From Telopea speciosissima (Eukaryota > Streptophyta > Magnoliopsida > Proteales > Proteaceae), in NCBI RefSeq assembly GCF_018873765.1, contig NC_057920.1, positions 14,707,307 to 14,771,306 of the forward strand: a stretch of DNA of 64,000 nucleotides, given 5' to 3'. Shown one piece after another: positions 22,205 to 33,975 of the stretch (position 1 is the first letter of the stretch; the number at the start of each line of letters is the position of its first letter). The translations under genes were made by a program, and so were the position numbers. Under the pieces are notes generated by a model, which worked only from the letters and a program-made list of their open reading frames with translations, did not search any database and was not told where the DNA came from.

Positions 22205-25200
22205 CCAATCAGCCCAGTGAAGCTCGATGGCACCAATTGTTTACTCTGGTCCACATCAGTTTTTCTCTCCATTGATGCAAGGGGTTATAAGGGATATATC
22301 TATGGTACCACTGTCAAGCCAAGTGAGGCTGGTTCATTACAAGACAAGTAGAGTTCAAGTTGTTATGTCTTTTCTTCTTAGTGCAATGACTCCTTCCATT
22401 GCCTGTGGCTATACACTACTTGATTCAGCCTCAAAAATTTGAAAAGCTACTAAGGGTACCTATTCCCAGGTAGGGAATGATGCATAAGTTTATGATATTC
22501 AACGAAAAATTCATGCAACCAAACAGGGTGAACTGACCTTATCTGAATATTACTGTGAACTCTGTAGTCTGTGGCAGGAGCTTGACTATTATGATAACTT
22601 TCAGCTTGATTGTCCTTCTGATATTACCAAATTTTAGCTTAGGGAGGACAAATTCAGAGTATACACTTTTTTGACTGGCCTTAATGTGGAATATGATCAG
22701 CTTCGCTCTCAAGTTCTGAGTCGTTCACCTTTTCCCACTTTGGAGCAAGCCTACTCTTTGATACAATTGGAAGATACTCGTCGTTCCACCATGTTACCAA
22801 CTACACAGCCAGAGAGATCTGCTTTAATTTCCTCTGGGGGTGGCTCTTCTAATACTGGTACCCGTTCCTCATCTGAGAAGGAACCTCTTAAGTGTACCCA
22901 TTGTGGAAAAGAATGACATACTGTGGATTATTGCTGGAAGTTGCATGGTCGGCCATCTGATTCATCTGATGGTCGTGGTGGTGGTCGTGGTCGTGGTCGT
23001 GGTGGCACACAGGCTCACCTTTCTGAAGCTACTGAAACAGCCCCTACTACTACCCTTTCTGCAGAGGAACTTGCTATTTTTCATCGCATGATGACAAACT
23101 TTGGATCTCTTGCATCTTCATCTGCATTTGTCTCTACCTCGACTGTGGTTCCCTCTTCTGAATCCAACCTTGTTTTCTCCAAACCAGGTATTTCTTTTGC
23201 TGGTCAGTGTGCTTCGACATTATCTCATCCTTGGATAATTGATTCAGGAGCTACTGACCACATGACTAGTACATCTAATTTGTTTTTTTGTTATTCTCCT
23301 TGTTCAGGCAAAGATAAAATTAAAATAGCCGATGGTTCTCTTTCCTCTGTATCTGGGAAGGGGGCCATCCATTGCTCTCCTTCTTTATCTTTGTCCTCTG
23401 TTTTGCATGTCCCTAAGCTAACTTCTAATTTGCTTTCTATCAGAAGTTTGACCTCTGATCTAAATTGTAAAGCTATTTTTTATCCTTCACATTGTGTCTT
23501 TCAGGACTTGGGGACAGGGAAAACGATTGGAACTAGTAAAATGCGTGGTTACCTTTATTTACTTGACGATGATCTTATCTCTGGTACTGCTGCTGCTAAG
23601 TCTGGACAGGCTCTTACTACTACTTCCGCTGACCATCATTTATCTGAACTGCATCGTTGGCATCGTCGATTGGGCCATCCACCTTTAGGAACATTAGCTA
23701 AGATTTTTCCTATTTTATTTCAGCATTGTAATCCTCACTCTTTATTATGTGAGGCTTGTGTTTTTACAAAACAAACTCGTTCTGTTTATTCTAGTTCCAA
23801 TAAAAGATGTTCTAAACCATTTTTTATGATTCATTCTGATGTCTGGGGTCCCTCACGTACATCTTCTATTTCTGGTTTTAAGTGGTTTGTCACCTTTATT
23901 GATTGTCACACACGCACCACCTTGATTTATTTAATGCGACACAAAAGTGAAGTGTTCTCTTGTTTTAAAGTTTTTTATAGCTTGGTTCAAACTCAGTTCC
24001 AGGCCACCATTCAAAATCTCCGGAGTGACAATGGTCGTGAATATTTCGATGGAGCATTTCAGTTATTTCTTGCTACTCAAGGTATTATTCATCAAACCAG
24101 TTGCATTGACACTCCACCCCAAAATGGAGTGGTTGAATGCAAAAATAGACATCTCCTTGATGTGGCTCGCTCTATTATGTTTGAGATGCATGTCCCTTCT
24201 CATTTTTGGGGTGAGGCTGTTTTAATGACTGCTTACCTTATCAACAGAATGCCCTCTCGGGTCCTTGACTACAGGTCCCCTCTTGATCTTTTAAAGGGGT
24301 CTTCTTCATATATTATTCCGCCTAAGAATTTCGGGTGTGTTTATTTTGTTAGGAATCACTATATGCCCATGGTAAGCTTGATCCTCGTGGTCTCCACTGC
24401 ATTTTTATTGGTTATTCTCCTATTCAAAAAGGGTATAAGTGTTATCACCCTACCTCTCGTCGTGTTTTTGTTTCCATGGATGTCGTTTTTCATGAGGCAG
24501 TGGCTTTCTTTCCCTCCTCGGCACCTCTTCAGAGGGAGTCTACACCTACTCTAGAAGATGTGCCGGTTACTATTCCACCTCCTCTAGATGAACCCATTGA
24601 TGGTTACCATGTACCTTTAGATGATGATGTCCAGGGGGAGCAGCAGGTACAGCCAGAGAAAGACTTTAATCAGCAGTATTATAGAAAGAAAAAAGGGCAA
24701 AGACAGCCCACCACTGCAGTATTACCACACCAAGAGTTCTCCTCTGAACCAGGACCGAATGACACTTCCTCTGGTAATATCTCTGATCCTTTAGATCCTT
24801 CTCCTATTATTTCTGATCCATCACTTGACCTACCCATTGCTTTTAGGAAGGGAAAAAGGTCTTGTTCGCAACATCCAATTTCACAGGTTGTTTCGTATGA
24901 GTCTTTATCCCTCTCATTTCATGCTTTTGTTTCTTCTTTATCCTCTGTTTCTATACCACAGACTTGGCAGGAGGCATTTGCAGATACTAGGTGGAAAGAG
25001 GCCATGGTCAAAGAAATGCAAGCTCTTAAGAAGAGTGGTACATGGGATCTTGTCACACTTCCACCACAGAAGAAGACTGTTGGCTGCAAGTGGGTATTTG
25101 TAATTAAACAGAAAGCTGATGGAACTGTTGACCGTTTTAAAGTAAGGCTGGTTGCTCGCGGATTTACTCAGACATATGGGATAGATTATTTGGAAACTTT

Positions 25201-25736
25201 TGCACCAGTTGCCAAAATGAATATTATCAGGGTAATTCTCTCTTGTGTTGTGAACTTAGGATGGAGTCTACAGCAACTTGATGTTTAAAATGCCTTCCTC
25301 CATGGTGAATTAGAGGAAGAAGTACATATGGATGTTCCTCCTGGGTTCTCATCTGTTGCAACTCACGGCAAGGTTTGTAAACTTAAGCGTGCTTTGTATG
25401 GCCTGAAACAATCACCACGTGCGTGGTTTGGTCACTTTCAGACGACAATGTTGACATTTGGTTATAAACAAAACAACGCAGACCACACCTTATTTATCAA
25501 GAAATCAGACAGCATTATAACTCTCCTCATACTATATGTTGATGATATAGTTGTAACTGGAAATAACCCTGCTGAAATTTCCAAGTTGAAGACATATTTG
25601 GCCAAGGAATTTGAGATCAAGGATCTAGGCATACTTCACTACATTCTAGGGATTGAAGTGGCTCATTCTTCTCAAGGGCTATTCTTATCTCAACACAAGT
25701 ATACTCTAGATCTTCTGTCTGAAACTGGCATGTTAG
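22205..25736 (+). pseudogene. Copia gag-pol polyprotein, 5' part (broken)
   Basis: Gag remnants from about 22205 carry several stops, ending in a CCHC knuckle (CTHCGKE, then an in-frame stop near 22915, then HTVDYC). The longest clean frame is 22923-24554. It has the aspartic protease motif IDSGATDH, an HHCC pre-integrase finger (HRWHRRLGH...CEAC) and the integrase core Asp, Asp and Glu (HSDVWG, RSDNGREY, NGVVECKN). A frameshift near 24340 moves to the frame 24476-25288, with the start of reverse transcriptase (GCKWVFVIKQ, RLVARGFTQ). A TAA at 25286 interrupts it. The frame 25328-25736 holds YGLKQSPRAW and the catalytic YVDDIV. It stops where the CACTA unit is inserted. Confidence 0.88.
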
Positions 25737-26624
25737 CACTACAAGAAAAAGGGTCTGTCGCGGCATTTTTAGACGGGCCTTAGCGGCGTTTATCGGTAAA
25801 CGCAGTCATATAGGAATATTCGACGGCATTTACTAACAAACGTCGGTATATAAAGTATAATACATAGAAATCATGGCGTTTATATGTAATCGCCGCTACA
25901 CATACATCTTTGGGGGCGTTTGGTTTGAACTGCCGGGGTATGTAACAATACAACGGCCTTAAATAAACGCCGTAGTATCATAAATCGTTGGGGGCGTTCG
26001 TTCTGAATTGCCGAGGTATGTAACAATACAACGGCGTTTATTTATAAACGCCGTAGTATCATAAATCTTTGGGGGCATTTGTTCTTAATTGCCGGGGTAT
26101 GTAACAATACAGCGACGTTTATTTGTAAATGCCGTAGTATCATACTATATTTATCCCCTACATCTGTATTTTCGGGCGTTTAGTAAAAAATGCCGTTATA
26201 TGGGGTACAATATCACGACATTTATTAATAATCGCCGCTGAATATAATGCCTTTTTTTCGCCCAAAAACTCCAAGCTCTATTCATTTAAAAAAGTTGTTC
26301 CGTACAACGGCGCTTTTATAAACGTCGTTTTAATGTACTTGTCTCGGCGTTTATTATAAACGTCACAACAATTAGAAATTCAGTGCCTATCGCGGCACTT
26401 TTAAAAACGTCGTTGTTGGGCATTTTCCACGACGTTTGTTAGAAAATGCCGTGGTAGAGGCTCCTACACAGTCACTCCCAAAAAACGCCGTTGTACAAAA
26501 ATGGCAGTACCTTCGCCGACGTTTCTGTGGCACAAAGTATAAACGTCGTCATATTTTACGATGGCGTTTTATGGATCTATAGCGGCGTTTAAAAATGCCG
26601 CCGTAGACCCAATTTCTTGTAGTG
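25737..26624. mobile_element. 888-bp CACTA MITE-like element forming the left end
   Basis: The left end CACTACAAGAAAAAGGGTCT and the complement of its right end, CACTACAAGAAATTGGGTCT, match each other better than either matches the far end at 32978 (CACTACAAGAAAATGTGTCT). The interior is almost wholly subterminal repeat units. The base triplets flanking it differ (TAG and CCT), so in its present place it was not inserted alone. Confidence 0.75.
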
Positions 26625-27092
26625 CCTCTCTAAATTCTCAAATCCCAATCACTCGCGTTTCTCTCTCAATCTATCATGATGGTTCTCCCTCAAATCCCAA
26701 TTCCTCACGTTTCTCTCCCAATCTTTCTCATTCTCCCTCAAATCTCTCTCAATCTCTCACAGTGTCTTTCACTCTTGCTTCCGCTGCAAGCTCTGGACTA
26801 TTTGTGGTTCAGCAGACAACCCAAACTATTCACTTCCTGTGCACTGATCACCGTCCCTCTGTCCCTCTCTAATCTTCACATTTTTTGTCGGATTTCTCTC
26901 AAATCTCTTTCAACCTCGCTCCCGCTGCAGCCGTTGTGGACCATTTAGGGCTAAAACAACCGATTGAGGATCAAAGGACAGATTTTAGGGTTGGTGTTGC
27001 TCCGGCTACCACTGCCAGGACCTCCAGCCTGCTGTAGCTGACGGTGGTGTTGCTCTCGGCCTCCCTGCTCGGGGAACATCTCCTACTCTGAG
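26625..27092 (+). other. 5'-UTR-like region ahead of the captured exons
   Basis: CT-rich blocks (CTCAAATCCCAATYMCTC, repeated) followed by GC-richer sequence ending in a good donor, GAG|GTACGT, at 27092/27093. With the acceptor at 27165 this would make a 73-bp intron. It may be the captured gene's or another gene's leader exon; no protein was recognised. Confidence 0.35.
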
Positions 27093-27165
27093 GTACGTAG
27101 TAAGCTCTTACTGTTCTTATTCCTCTTTGATCTCTTTCTATTTTTCTCTCCCGTCGGTGGTTTAG

Positions 27166-27863
27166 GGCAAGCGATAAATGTCAGCGAGAAAAAAGAAAGA
27201 CGATTAATGGTGATGATCTGCTCTGGGCGATGGCGACGTTGGGTTTCGAAGATTATATTGATCCCCTTAAGGTGTATCTGAATAGGAACAGAGAGGTAAT
27301 TTGTGAACTTTCTTCTATGGGGTTTTTGTTTAGTTGAATTTTCTTTTTTATGTTCACTTGTGTTTGCTTATTCTTTTCATCGATCTCCAATCTTGTGCTC
27401 TTTGACTAGTTTGGAAAGTTTAAAACTAACTCGTTGATGTTTTCTTTTTCCCTGGTTGATTTTCGTGGATGGACGTGTTGCGGTAGATGGAGGTATTTTT
27501 TCTCCCCTTTATGTTGTAGCTCTGCTCCTTTTCGTTTTTCTGCTGTCCTCCGACATCTGTTCATTGTATTTTTTTTTTTTCCATTCTTTGGAATGGTTTA
27601 CTCATCTTGTTGTCTATTTATGGTTCTGACAGGGTGATACCAAGGGATCTACAAAGAGTGGTGATAAAAGGGATGTTGTTGGAGTTCAACCTAGTCCAAA
27701 TGCACAGGTAATGGATTCTCCACTTAAGTTTGTGTTTCTAATCCTTCGTCGTCCAGCTTACGTATAAATGCTCACAGTGGTGTATTTATTGCCTGGTAAA
27801 TAAATTTCACAGATTGCTCATCAGGAATCCTTCACACAGGGAGTGAGCTATATGAATTATCAA
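27166..27863 (+). pseudogene. Captured NF-YB (CCAAT-binding factor subunit B) exons
   Basis: Three exons with intact GT-AG borders: 27166-27295, 27633-27707 and 27813-27863. They join in frame for 85 codons without a stop. The first encodes [20 protein letters not shown] and [16 protein letters not shown], the highly conserved end of the NF-YB histone-fold domain. The second encodes GDTKGSTKSGDKRDVVGVQ and the third HQESFTQGVSYMN, both typical of the tail of plant NF-YB8/10-type proteins. NF-YB pairs with NF-YC and NF-YA to bind CCAAT boxes. The first half of the histone fold is absent and the tail is incomplete, so this is a gene fragment, captured as DNA because the introns are kept. Confidence 0.85.
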
Positions 27864-30690
27864 GTAATAATTTTACCTCTGTTTCTATTTCAGCATTTAG
27901 ATCAACATAGACATTCCGATCAAGCCAGACATTAAAAAGTTATATTAATTTCTAATGTAACACATTTTTCTCTTTTAACCGGAGTAAGTTGTCTCTCCTG
28001 AAGCGTCTCTAGCTGGTATCTAGTATACATTCCAGCCTTCTAGGTTCTTGGTCCAAGTGAATCTTATGATGGTAGTAGAATGTACAGTAGGAAAATCAAT
28101 AAATATTAAGATGATAAGCTTTAGTTAATCCAAACTTATCTGATCATACTTTTGCTCAATTTTGGTGTAAAAAGGATCGAATTAAAGGGTAAAATAGGAG
28201 AGGAATTAGAAGTTTTAATTCTTCTTTTCCTTTTAAACTGACCTTTTGTTGTTGTATCCTTGAGAGAGAGAGAAGGAAAAGAGAAAAGTTGAAAACTTTT
28301 TCTTTTTTGGATTGTTAGGCCTGAAAAGGATTTTGGATTCATGTATGAAATTGAGTGGAGATGTGCTTAATGGCTATTGATTATGATGATAATGGTGGGT
28401 TCTCTTCTTTCCCTTTCAATGTTTCTTTCTGAGATTTAGGGAGGAGAGTGAGTTCACATGTCCTTCAATGTGAACACTATTTGACTGATTTTGGAGTCGA
28501 TGATGATGAATTGTGGGCTGCTACATTCACATCCACATCCCACCATGCCCCTTTTTCTCTGTTCTGTCCTTGTGCTTCTGCAGTTCATTTAAATTCTCAC
28601 CTGCCTTAGCTGAAATGTCTCAGAAATACTTTCAGATTACAGCCTTTGACTCTTAACAGGAGAATCACTTTTGTCCCATTTCTTGATTTCCCTCCCTCTC
28701 TGGTGCTTGAATTGATAATTCTTGAAGCACAATGTGAAGTGGTCTCTCATTTTCCAACAAGATGGCTCACACAATAAGCTGTCTTATCTAAGAAGAATGA
28801 TTTCAAAGCAACATGAACACTGTGGATGATACCCTTTGCTGATCCAACCACCAATAGCTCTATAGTCCTCTTTCTGGGTTTGTTTTAGACATTTAGTTGA
28901 GCTTATTTAAAGCTAAAGTTGAATGGTATTTACTATTCAGTTTAACATCATTTTCTACCCTTAAATTTCATCAATTTTGTTTAATTTTGAGTTGTAGCTT
29001 TCTATAATACCTAGGTTTTAGCAGTAACTCTGTTCTTGAATTTCTATTCTTTCTTCTTTTGTATTAGTTTCTCTAAGTTTCCATTCATTAGAGGGTCCCA
29101 TGACTCCCATCCTCTAAATCTATTAATGATTATTAAGCTATTTGAAAATTGATTCTGTCCCCCACAAATATCAGAGATTAAAGTGGCTATCTCATTATTT
29201 ACTCCTACTTTTAATTCAGGAAAGTTGGTTTAAGAGATCTCATGTTATTGAGATTATACATGATGGCTAGTTTGAATTTCTCAATGTAGCAAAACAATTT
29301 ACCTTGTACCAGTGAATATCTTTTCCAAGACTATCAAAACCATGAAGCAAAACACTATAATTTCCATACTAAAATGCTTAAGATTTTCTGAGTTCACTGA
29401 TTTGATCCAAAGAAGAATCTGTCAACATCTTTACTATGGTTTTGACATTTTTTTGTTTTTTGGTCTAAGGGAAAAAATATTTGTCATAAACCTAAATACT
29501 AGAAATGAACCCAGGTGACCTTATGATGAAAGAAAGGGAACTAGGGACTGGTGATTCCTGGGTTTTCTTTAAATTCAAAAGTAGTTCCTTTCCTCATAGA
29601 AGCTTTTGTTTGACTCAGTTATTTTGAAAGCAATGGAGTAAATGATGAAAGCTTCTCAACTCTCTAATCTCAACACCCCCCCATACATCTTCTTCCCCTG
29701 TTTGTTACTCTCAATCTCTAACTCCCTCTCATTGTAGAGATGGGCATTGACCTAAAAAAAATATTTTAACAGGGGAAGGGATTGATATTTGATACTTCTC
29801 AGATTTGCTGTTAAATTTGTTGCTTTTCTCCATATATTCATTCACCTCTCTAAGTTTCTGATATTAATGGATTTATCTCCCCTCTTCTCCTTGTTACCTT
29901 CAACTCTTGAACTTTTTCCCCAAATCCCAACCATTCACAGATTCTTATATGTTTTAAAACCAACTAAAGAAAGATCTCCAATAGGTTTTGTCTTGATTCT
30001 GACTTTATGGGTTGTACCGGGTGACTTATTCTTTTTTTTGGATCTTCTTATATGTTTTCTCACACATCAACAATCCATTGGTCTAAACATGACATTAGAA
30101 GAAATTTTTTTTAATTAAGATCCATTAATAATGGTCTCTCATTATAAGGTCAAGACCATGACCCTTTTCCTTTTAGTAAATCACCCTAAGGTCATATATG
30201 AACATTACAGCTTGACACCAGCACCCCCAGCCCCTTAATTCTCCCCTCTTGACCTAAGAAGATCAAGATTGGGATTGAAAGTTGGAACTAAATATCACTT
30301 GTATGTATCTTTGCGATTTCTATTCATCTTGGGTTTTAAAACATAGATTACAGAGAAACAATTATGTATTAAATCAATTATATACAGAGAAACACCAAAA
30401 GACACATAGAATCCAGCCTTTTGGTTCAAACTTGGAAAATTTTCGGGTGCACAACCTTAAATATTCATAGACAAAGACATTGTTTTACTTTGTTTTCCCC
30501 TCAATAAGCAAACTTTAACAAGTGAAAGGAGACTATCTCAATTCTCTTGGTTGTTTGTTATGAAAGTTGAGTACCATGGGTTCTGGGTATATATAGAAAA
30601 GATTTTACAGAGTAGTCTGCAGAAAGAAAAAAAAAAGAGAAAAGGAGGGAAAAGGGTAATGTGGAGTTGGTAGCTTTGTCAATCTCTCTT

Positions 30691-30731
<41 letters not shown>

Positions 30732-32607
30732 TCTTGAATATTTTCTGTTCAGTAGACAATATCCATAAGTTCTATTCGTGCTTTTGTGAAAATGTGTGTT
30801 CATGACTCTCCCTCTTTGGTGCTTTTCTAATATTTGGTTTGAGTGTGATGAAAGAGTGCAATTTGTTTCCTCATCCGCCATGAGAAAGTCTCATTTTATG
30901 AATTGATCAGCGAGGTCTTTAAAATGGCTCAGGTGGTGGAGTAATGATTGGACACCATCCATGTAGTTTCTTGGGGATGAAAACATGATGTCCTATGCTC
31001 CAACATCTACGGTAATCTGAATTTGACTTCATACTTTTCTCTTGGCCTACTAACTTATTATTTTTATAATGACAATGGAGATGTTGATGAGGTAATGGAT
31101 AGTCTTTTCTTCTTCTGTAAATTGGTCTAGATGTTTTTAAATGAGTTGCTTTCTGTGTAGCAAACTTCACTTGATGGCATAGAGTTGTTTAGGATTCTTT
31201 CTCAATAATTACTCTTCCTTTCATTCTAATTCCCATTTTGTATACTGCACTCCCCATTGCTATTGGCTCCCCAATGCAACTCTAGGGTACATGGAAATTT
31301 GTTTGATTCATACATGCTCTTTTTTTTTTTTTCCTTTTAATGTTCTAGAAACTCCGGAAACAAGCAGAGATAGGTGTTGTGGTGTGGTGTGGAACTTTGC
31401 ATGGTAGTTCAGTCGTGGAGAAGTTGTTTCATGGAACAAATTTTGTAAAAAATACGACTTTCTTCTCCACATTATTTATTTTTAATTGTTTCTTTGTATT
31501 TATTTTCTTCACTTTCGAATAAATGTGTCTATATGTTTCCCTTGTTAGGTCAATGTACATTGTTGCAGAGTTATATGAGACGAAAGAGAAGAAGGTCAGA
31601 GAAGAAGAATAGAAAAACAACAAGCATTTTTAGCCAAGTGAGTAGTAGTTTTATGGGTTCTTTGACTTTATTATCTTTTTCTAACTCAAGTAGGGAACCT
31701 ATTCCATTTGGTTTAGGATTTCCTTTGTCCTCTTTTCAAACTTGGGTATTTTTGGAATTCTATTTTCAACCTTAAAGATATAGCTGTTAGCATTATTTTT
31801 GTTCAGGGTAGTTTAGGCATATTCATTGGTTGAAATTGGACATAGATGATGTACTGAAAATCTGATAATGCTTCTTAGTTGAAAGTTAGCAAAAGTGTGT
31901 CTGTAGTAGTTCTTTTTTAGTTTGTTCTTTTGGGGATATTATCAGAAGATATGATTGAACTATACAGTGACATAGAGATGGTGTATCAATCATTGTAAAT
32001 TCTTCTTCTTTGTTCTCTATGATACTTTATGCCGATATGAGCTGATAAAATTGGTACATGGTTATATTGCTACAGGTACTGCCTATTGCGAGTTTGATTT
32101 CAAACCAGACACTTTTTTGACATGATCAAACTAATAAAGATTGGTACATGGTTATATTGCTGCAGGTAACGTCCCTTTGAATACTAATGTCAATGAGTTA
32201 TTGCTAAATTTTGTGTGTTTACTGGTGTTGCTTGGTGATTTAAAGCACTCCTTGTCTAAGGTGTTCATTGATTGAAGACATAGAGCAAAGTATATATATT
32301 GTTTATTTTGTTTTTGAATTTTAATAATTAGTCATAGGTTGTAAGTGTCCTTTGGGGTAAAGTAGATTAAATGTAATTAAGTTTCAAACGGTCATTTGTA
32401 CAGGTAAACTTAAACTATTTTGGATCTTGTCATTATTTCATTGTTTTTAGGGATGAATATTCTCTTCTTTTTTTTTGTGGAAGTCTTATGTCTCTTCACA
32501 TCAATAGGTTAAAGGATAAGATAACTAAACAGATTAAAGGATTGACACCACAATAATAACAAGTTAAAGGATTAAGTAAATAAATTTTTTTTTTTAAATA
32601 CTATATG
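27864..32607 (+). other. Interior of the CACTA unit, unrecognised
   Basis: AT-rich, intron- and intergenic-like sequence with no recognised protein. It includes a CT microsatellite (30682-30728). Part may be the captured gene's downstream introns. Frames such as 29789-30118 and 30558-30881 show no domain, and the latter is the CT repeat in another frame. Confidence 0.5.
30682..30728. repeat. (CT)n microsatellite
   Basis: A run of CT dinucleotides with few interruptions, inside the CACTA unit. Confidence 0.9.
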
Positions 32608-32978
32608 TAGCGGCGTTTCTTACTAAATGCCGCTATATGTACCTTTTACCGGCGTTTAAGAAACGCCGCTCTAGGATATTTTACCGGCGTTTATGTAAAC
32701 ATGCCATAAATAAATCATATTATACCAACGCTTACCAATCTATAGCGACATTTCAGAAAATGCCGTTATAAAATAAATATGGCGACATTTATTAACAAAC
32801 GCCGGCGAAAGTATACTTACATGGGCATATGGCATAAACGCCGTGATACATTTCCGGCGGTACATTTGACGGCATATGTGCGGCGTTTGTAATAAACGCC
32901 GCTGAATCTTATAGCGGCTTTTTTTTAAGCTACGGAGACACTTAAAAAACGCCGCAAAAGACACATTTTCTTGTAGTG
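32608..32978. repeat. CACTA right subterminal repeat zone
   Basis: Dense GGCGTTT and AAACGCC units in both orientations, ending in the 13-bp terminal repeat. No matching left CACTACAAG end lies beside it, so it is one terminus, not a complete small element. Confidence 0.8.
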
Positions 32979-32981
32979 TAG

Positions 32982-33734
32982 GCTGTTCTCCTGTTGATAC
33001 ACCTATTGAGGCAAATGCTTGTTTTTGAGACACTAATGGTGAACCAGTAGACAAAGGGAGATATCAGAGGTTAGTCGGGTGACTCATTTATTTATCTCAC
33101 ACTCGGCCTGACATTGCCTATGCTGTGAGTCTTATCAGTCAATTTATGCATGATCCTCGATCTAATCATATGGAAGCAGTACTCAGGATTTTACGATACT
33201 TGAAGTCAGCACCTGGTAAAGGTGTGTTATTATCCCGTCATGATCATCTACAGATTGAGGCTTACACTGATTCAGACTGGGCTGGTTCCCCTGATCGAAA
33301 ATCCACCACAGGTTACTGTACATTTGTGGGTGAAAATTGTGTTATATGGTGCAGCAAGAAGCAAACAGTAGTGGCCCATTCAAGTGCAGAGGCTGAATTT
33401 AGAGTTATGGCTCTTGGTATTTAATTGTGAACTATTGTGGCTCAAAACCTTGTTACAAAATTTGAGCATTCCTATTACTCTACTTCTGCGACTCTACTAT
33501 GACAGCAAATCAGCAATAAGTATTGCCCATAATCCAGTGCAGCATGATAGGACGAAACATATTGAAATTGACCGTCATTTTATCAAGGAGAATCTGGATA
33601 ATGGGACTATTTGCATTCCTTATGTGCAATCTGGAAACCAGTTGGCTGATGTGTTCACAAAAAGATTAAGTGGAAAAGTTTTTCAACCTCTAGTGTGCAA
33701 GTTGGGCATGACAGATATTTATGCACCAACTTGA
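32982..33734 (+). pseudogene. Copia polyprotein, 3' part (RNase H)
   Basis: Resumes directly after the CACTA unit. The frame 33125-33424 contains RNase H signatures (EAYTDSDWAG, STTGYC, SSAEAEF). A one-base shift near 33415 moves it to the frame ending at the TGA 33732-33734 (YYDSKSAISIAHNPVQHDR, HIEIDRHFIKE, LADVFTKRL). A polypurine tract and the 3' LTR follow within 8 bp. Early stops near 33030-33120 mark it as dead. Confidence 0.88.
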
Positions 33735-33741
33735 GGGGGAG

Positions 33742-33975
33742 TGTTGGAATATGGGCTTTCCGTGAGACATGGGTCGACCCATGATATATGGTCGACCCAT
33801 GAGGTTGTTTTTTCTATTTAGTTGTTTATTCCTATTCCTAGCTATACTATGTTGCCTAGTCAGCTAGTTAGAGTTAGAGTTCTAATTGTAATTGGTTTCT
33901 TATGGATTTACTATTATAAATAAATTGTGGAGGGCTCATTGCTCTACACAAGCCATTATTATCATTATTTCTTCA
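33742..33975 (+). repeat. Copia 3' LTR (234 bp)
   Basis: Pairs with 21262-21477. The 18 extra bases come from a local duplication (GGTCGACCCATGA occurs twice, near 33770 and 33788). Confidence 0.9.

Larger units (their letters stand above)
25737..32978. mobile_element. 7.2 kb CACTA-ended unit carrying NF-YB exons
   Basis: It starts CACTACAAGAAAA (25737) and ends TTTTCTTGTAGTG (32978), flanked by TAG on both sides (25734-25736 and 32979-32981). The copia coding sequence continues exactly across it, so it arrived as one unit. Subterminal zones (25750-26610 and 32608-32960) are packed with GGCGTTTATAAACGCC-like repeats, typical of CACTA/En-Spm elements. No transposase is visible, so it is non-autonomous. 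Inside lie a further CACTA end at 26624, three exons of an NF-YB gene and about 4.7 kb of unrecognised sequence. Confidence 0.9.
21262..33975 (+). mobile_element. Ty1/copia retrotransposon, complete but degenerate and interrupted
   Basis: Two LTRs (21262-21477 and 33742-33975) begin TGTTGGAATATGGGC and end TTTCTTCA. A tRNA-Met primer site follows the first directly, and a polypurine tract (GAGGGGGAG) precedes the second. Domain order is gag, protease, integrase, reverse transcriptase, RNase H. Frameshifts and stops are spread through it. A 7.2 kb CACTA-ended unit sits in the reverse transcriptase/RNase H part. The flanking 5-mers differ (GAGGC and TCATA), so no target duplication is visible. 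Confidence 0.9.

Noticed and set aside
30558-30881. Minus-strand frame with ERERER repeat
   Set aside because: This is the CT microsatellite read in another frame.
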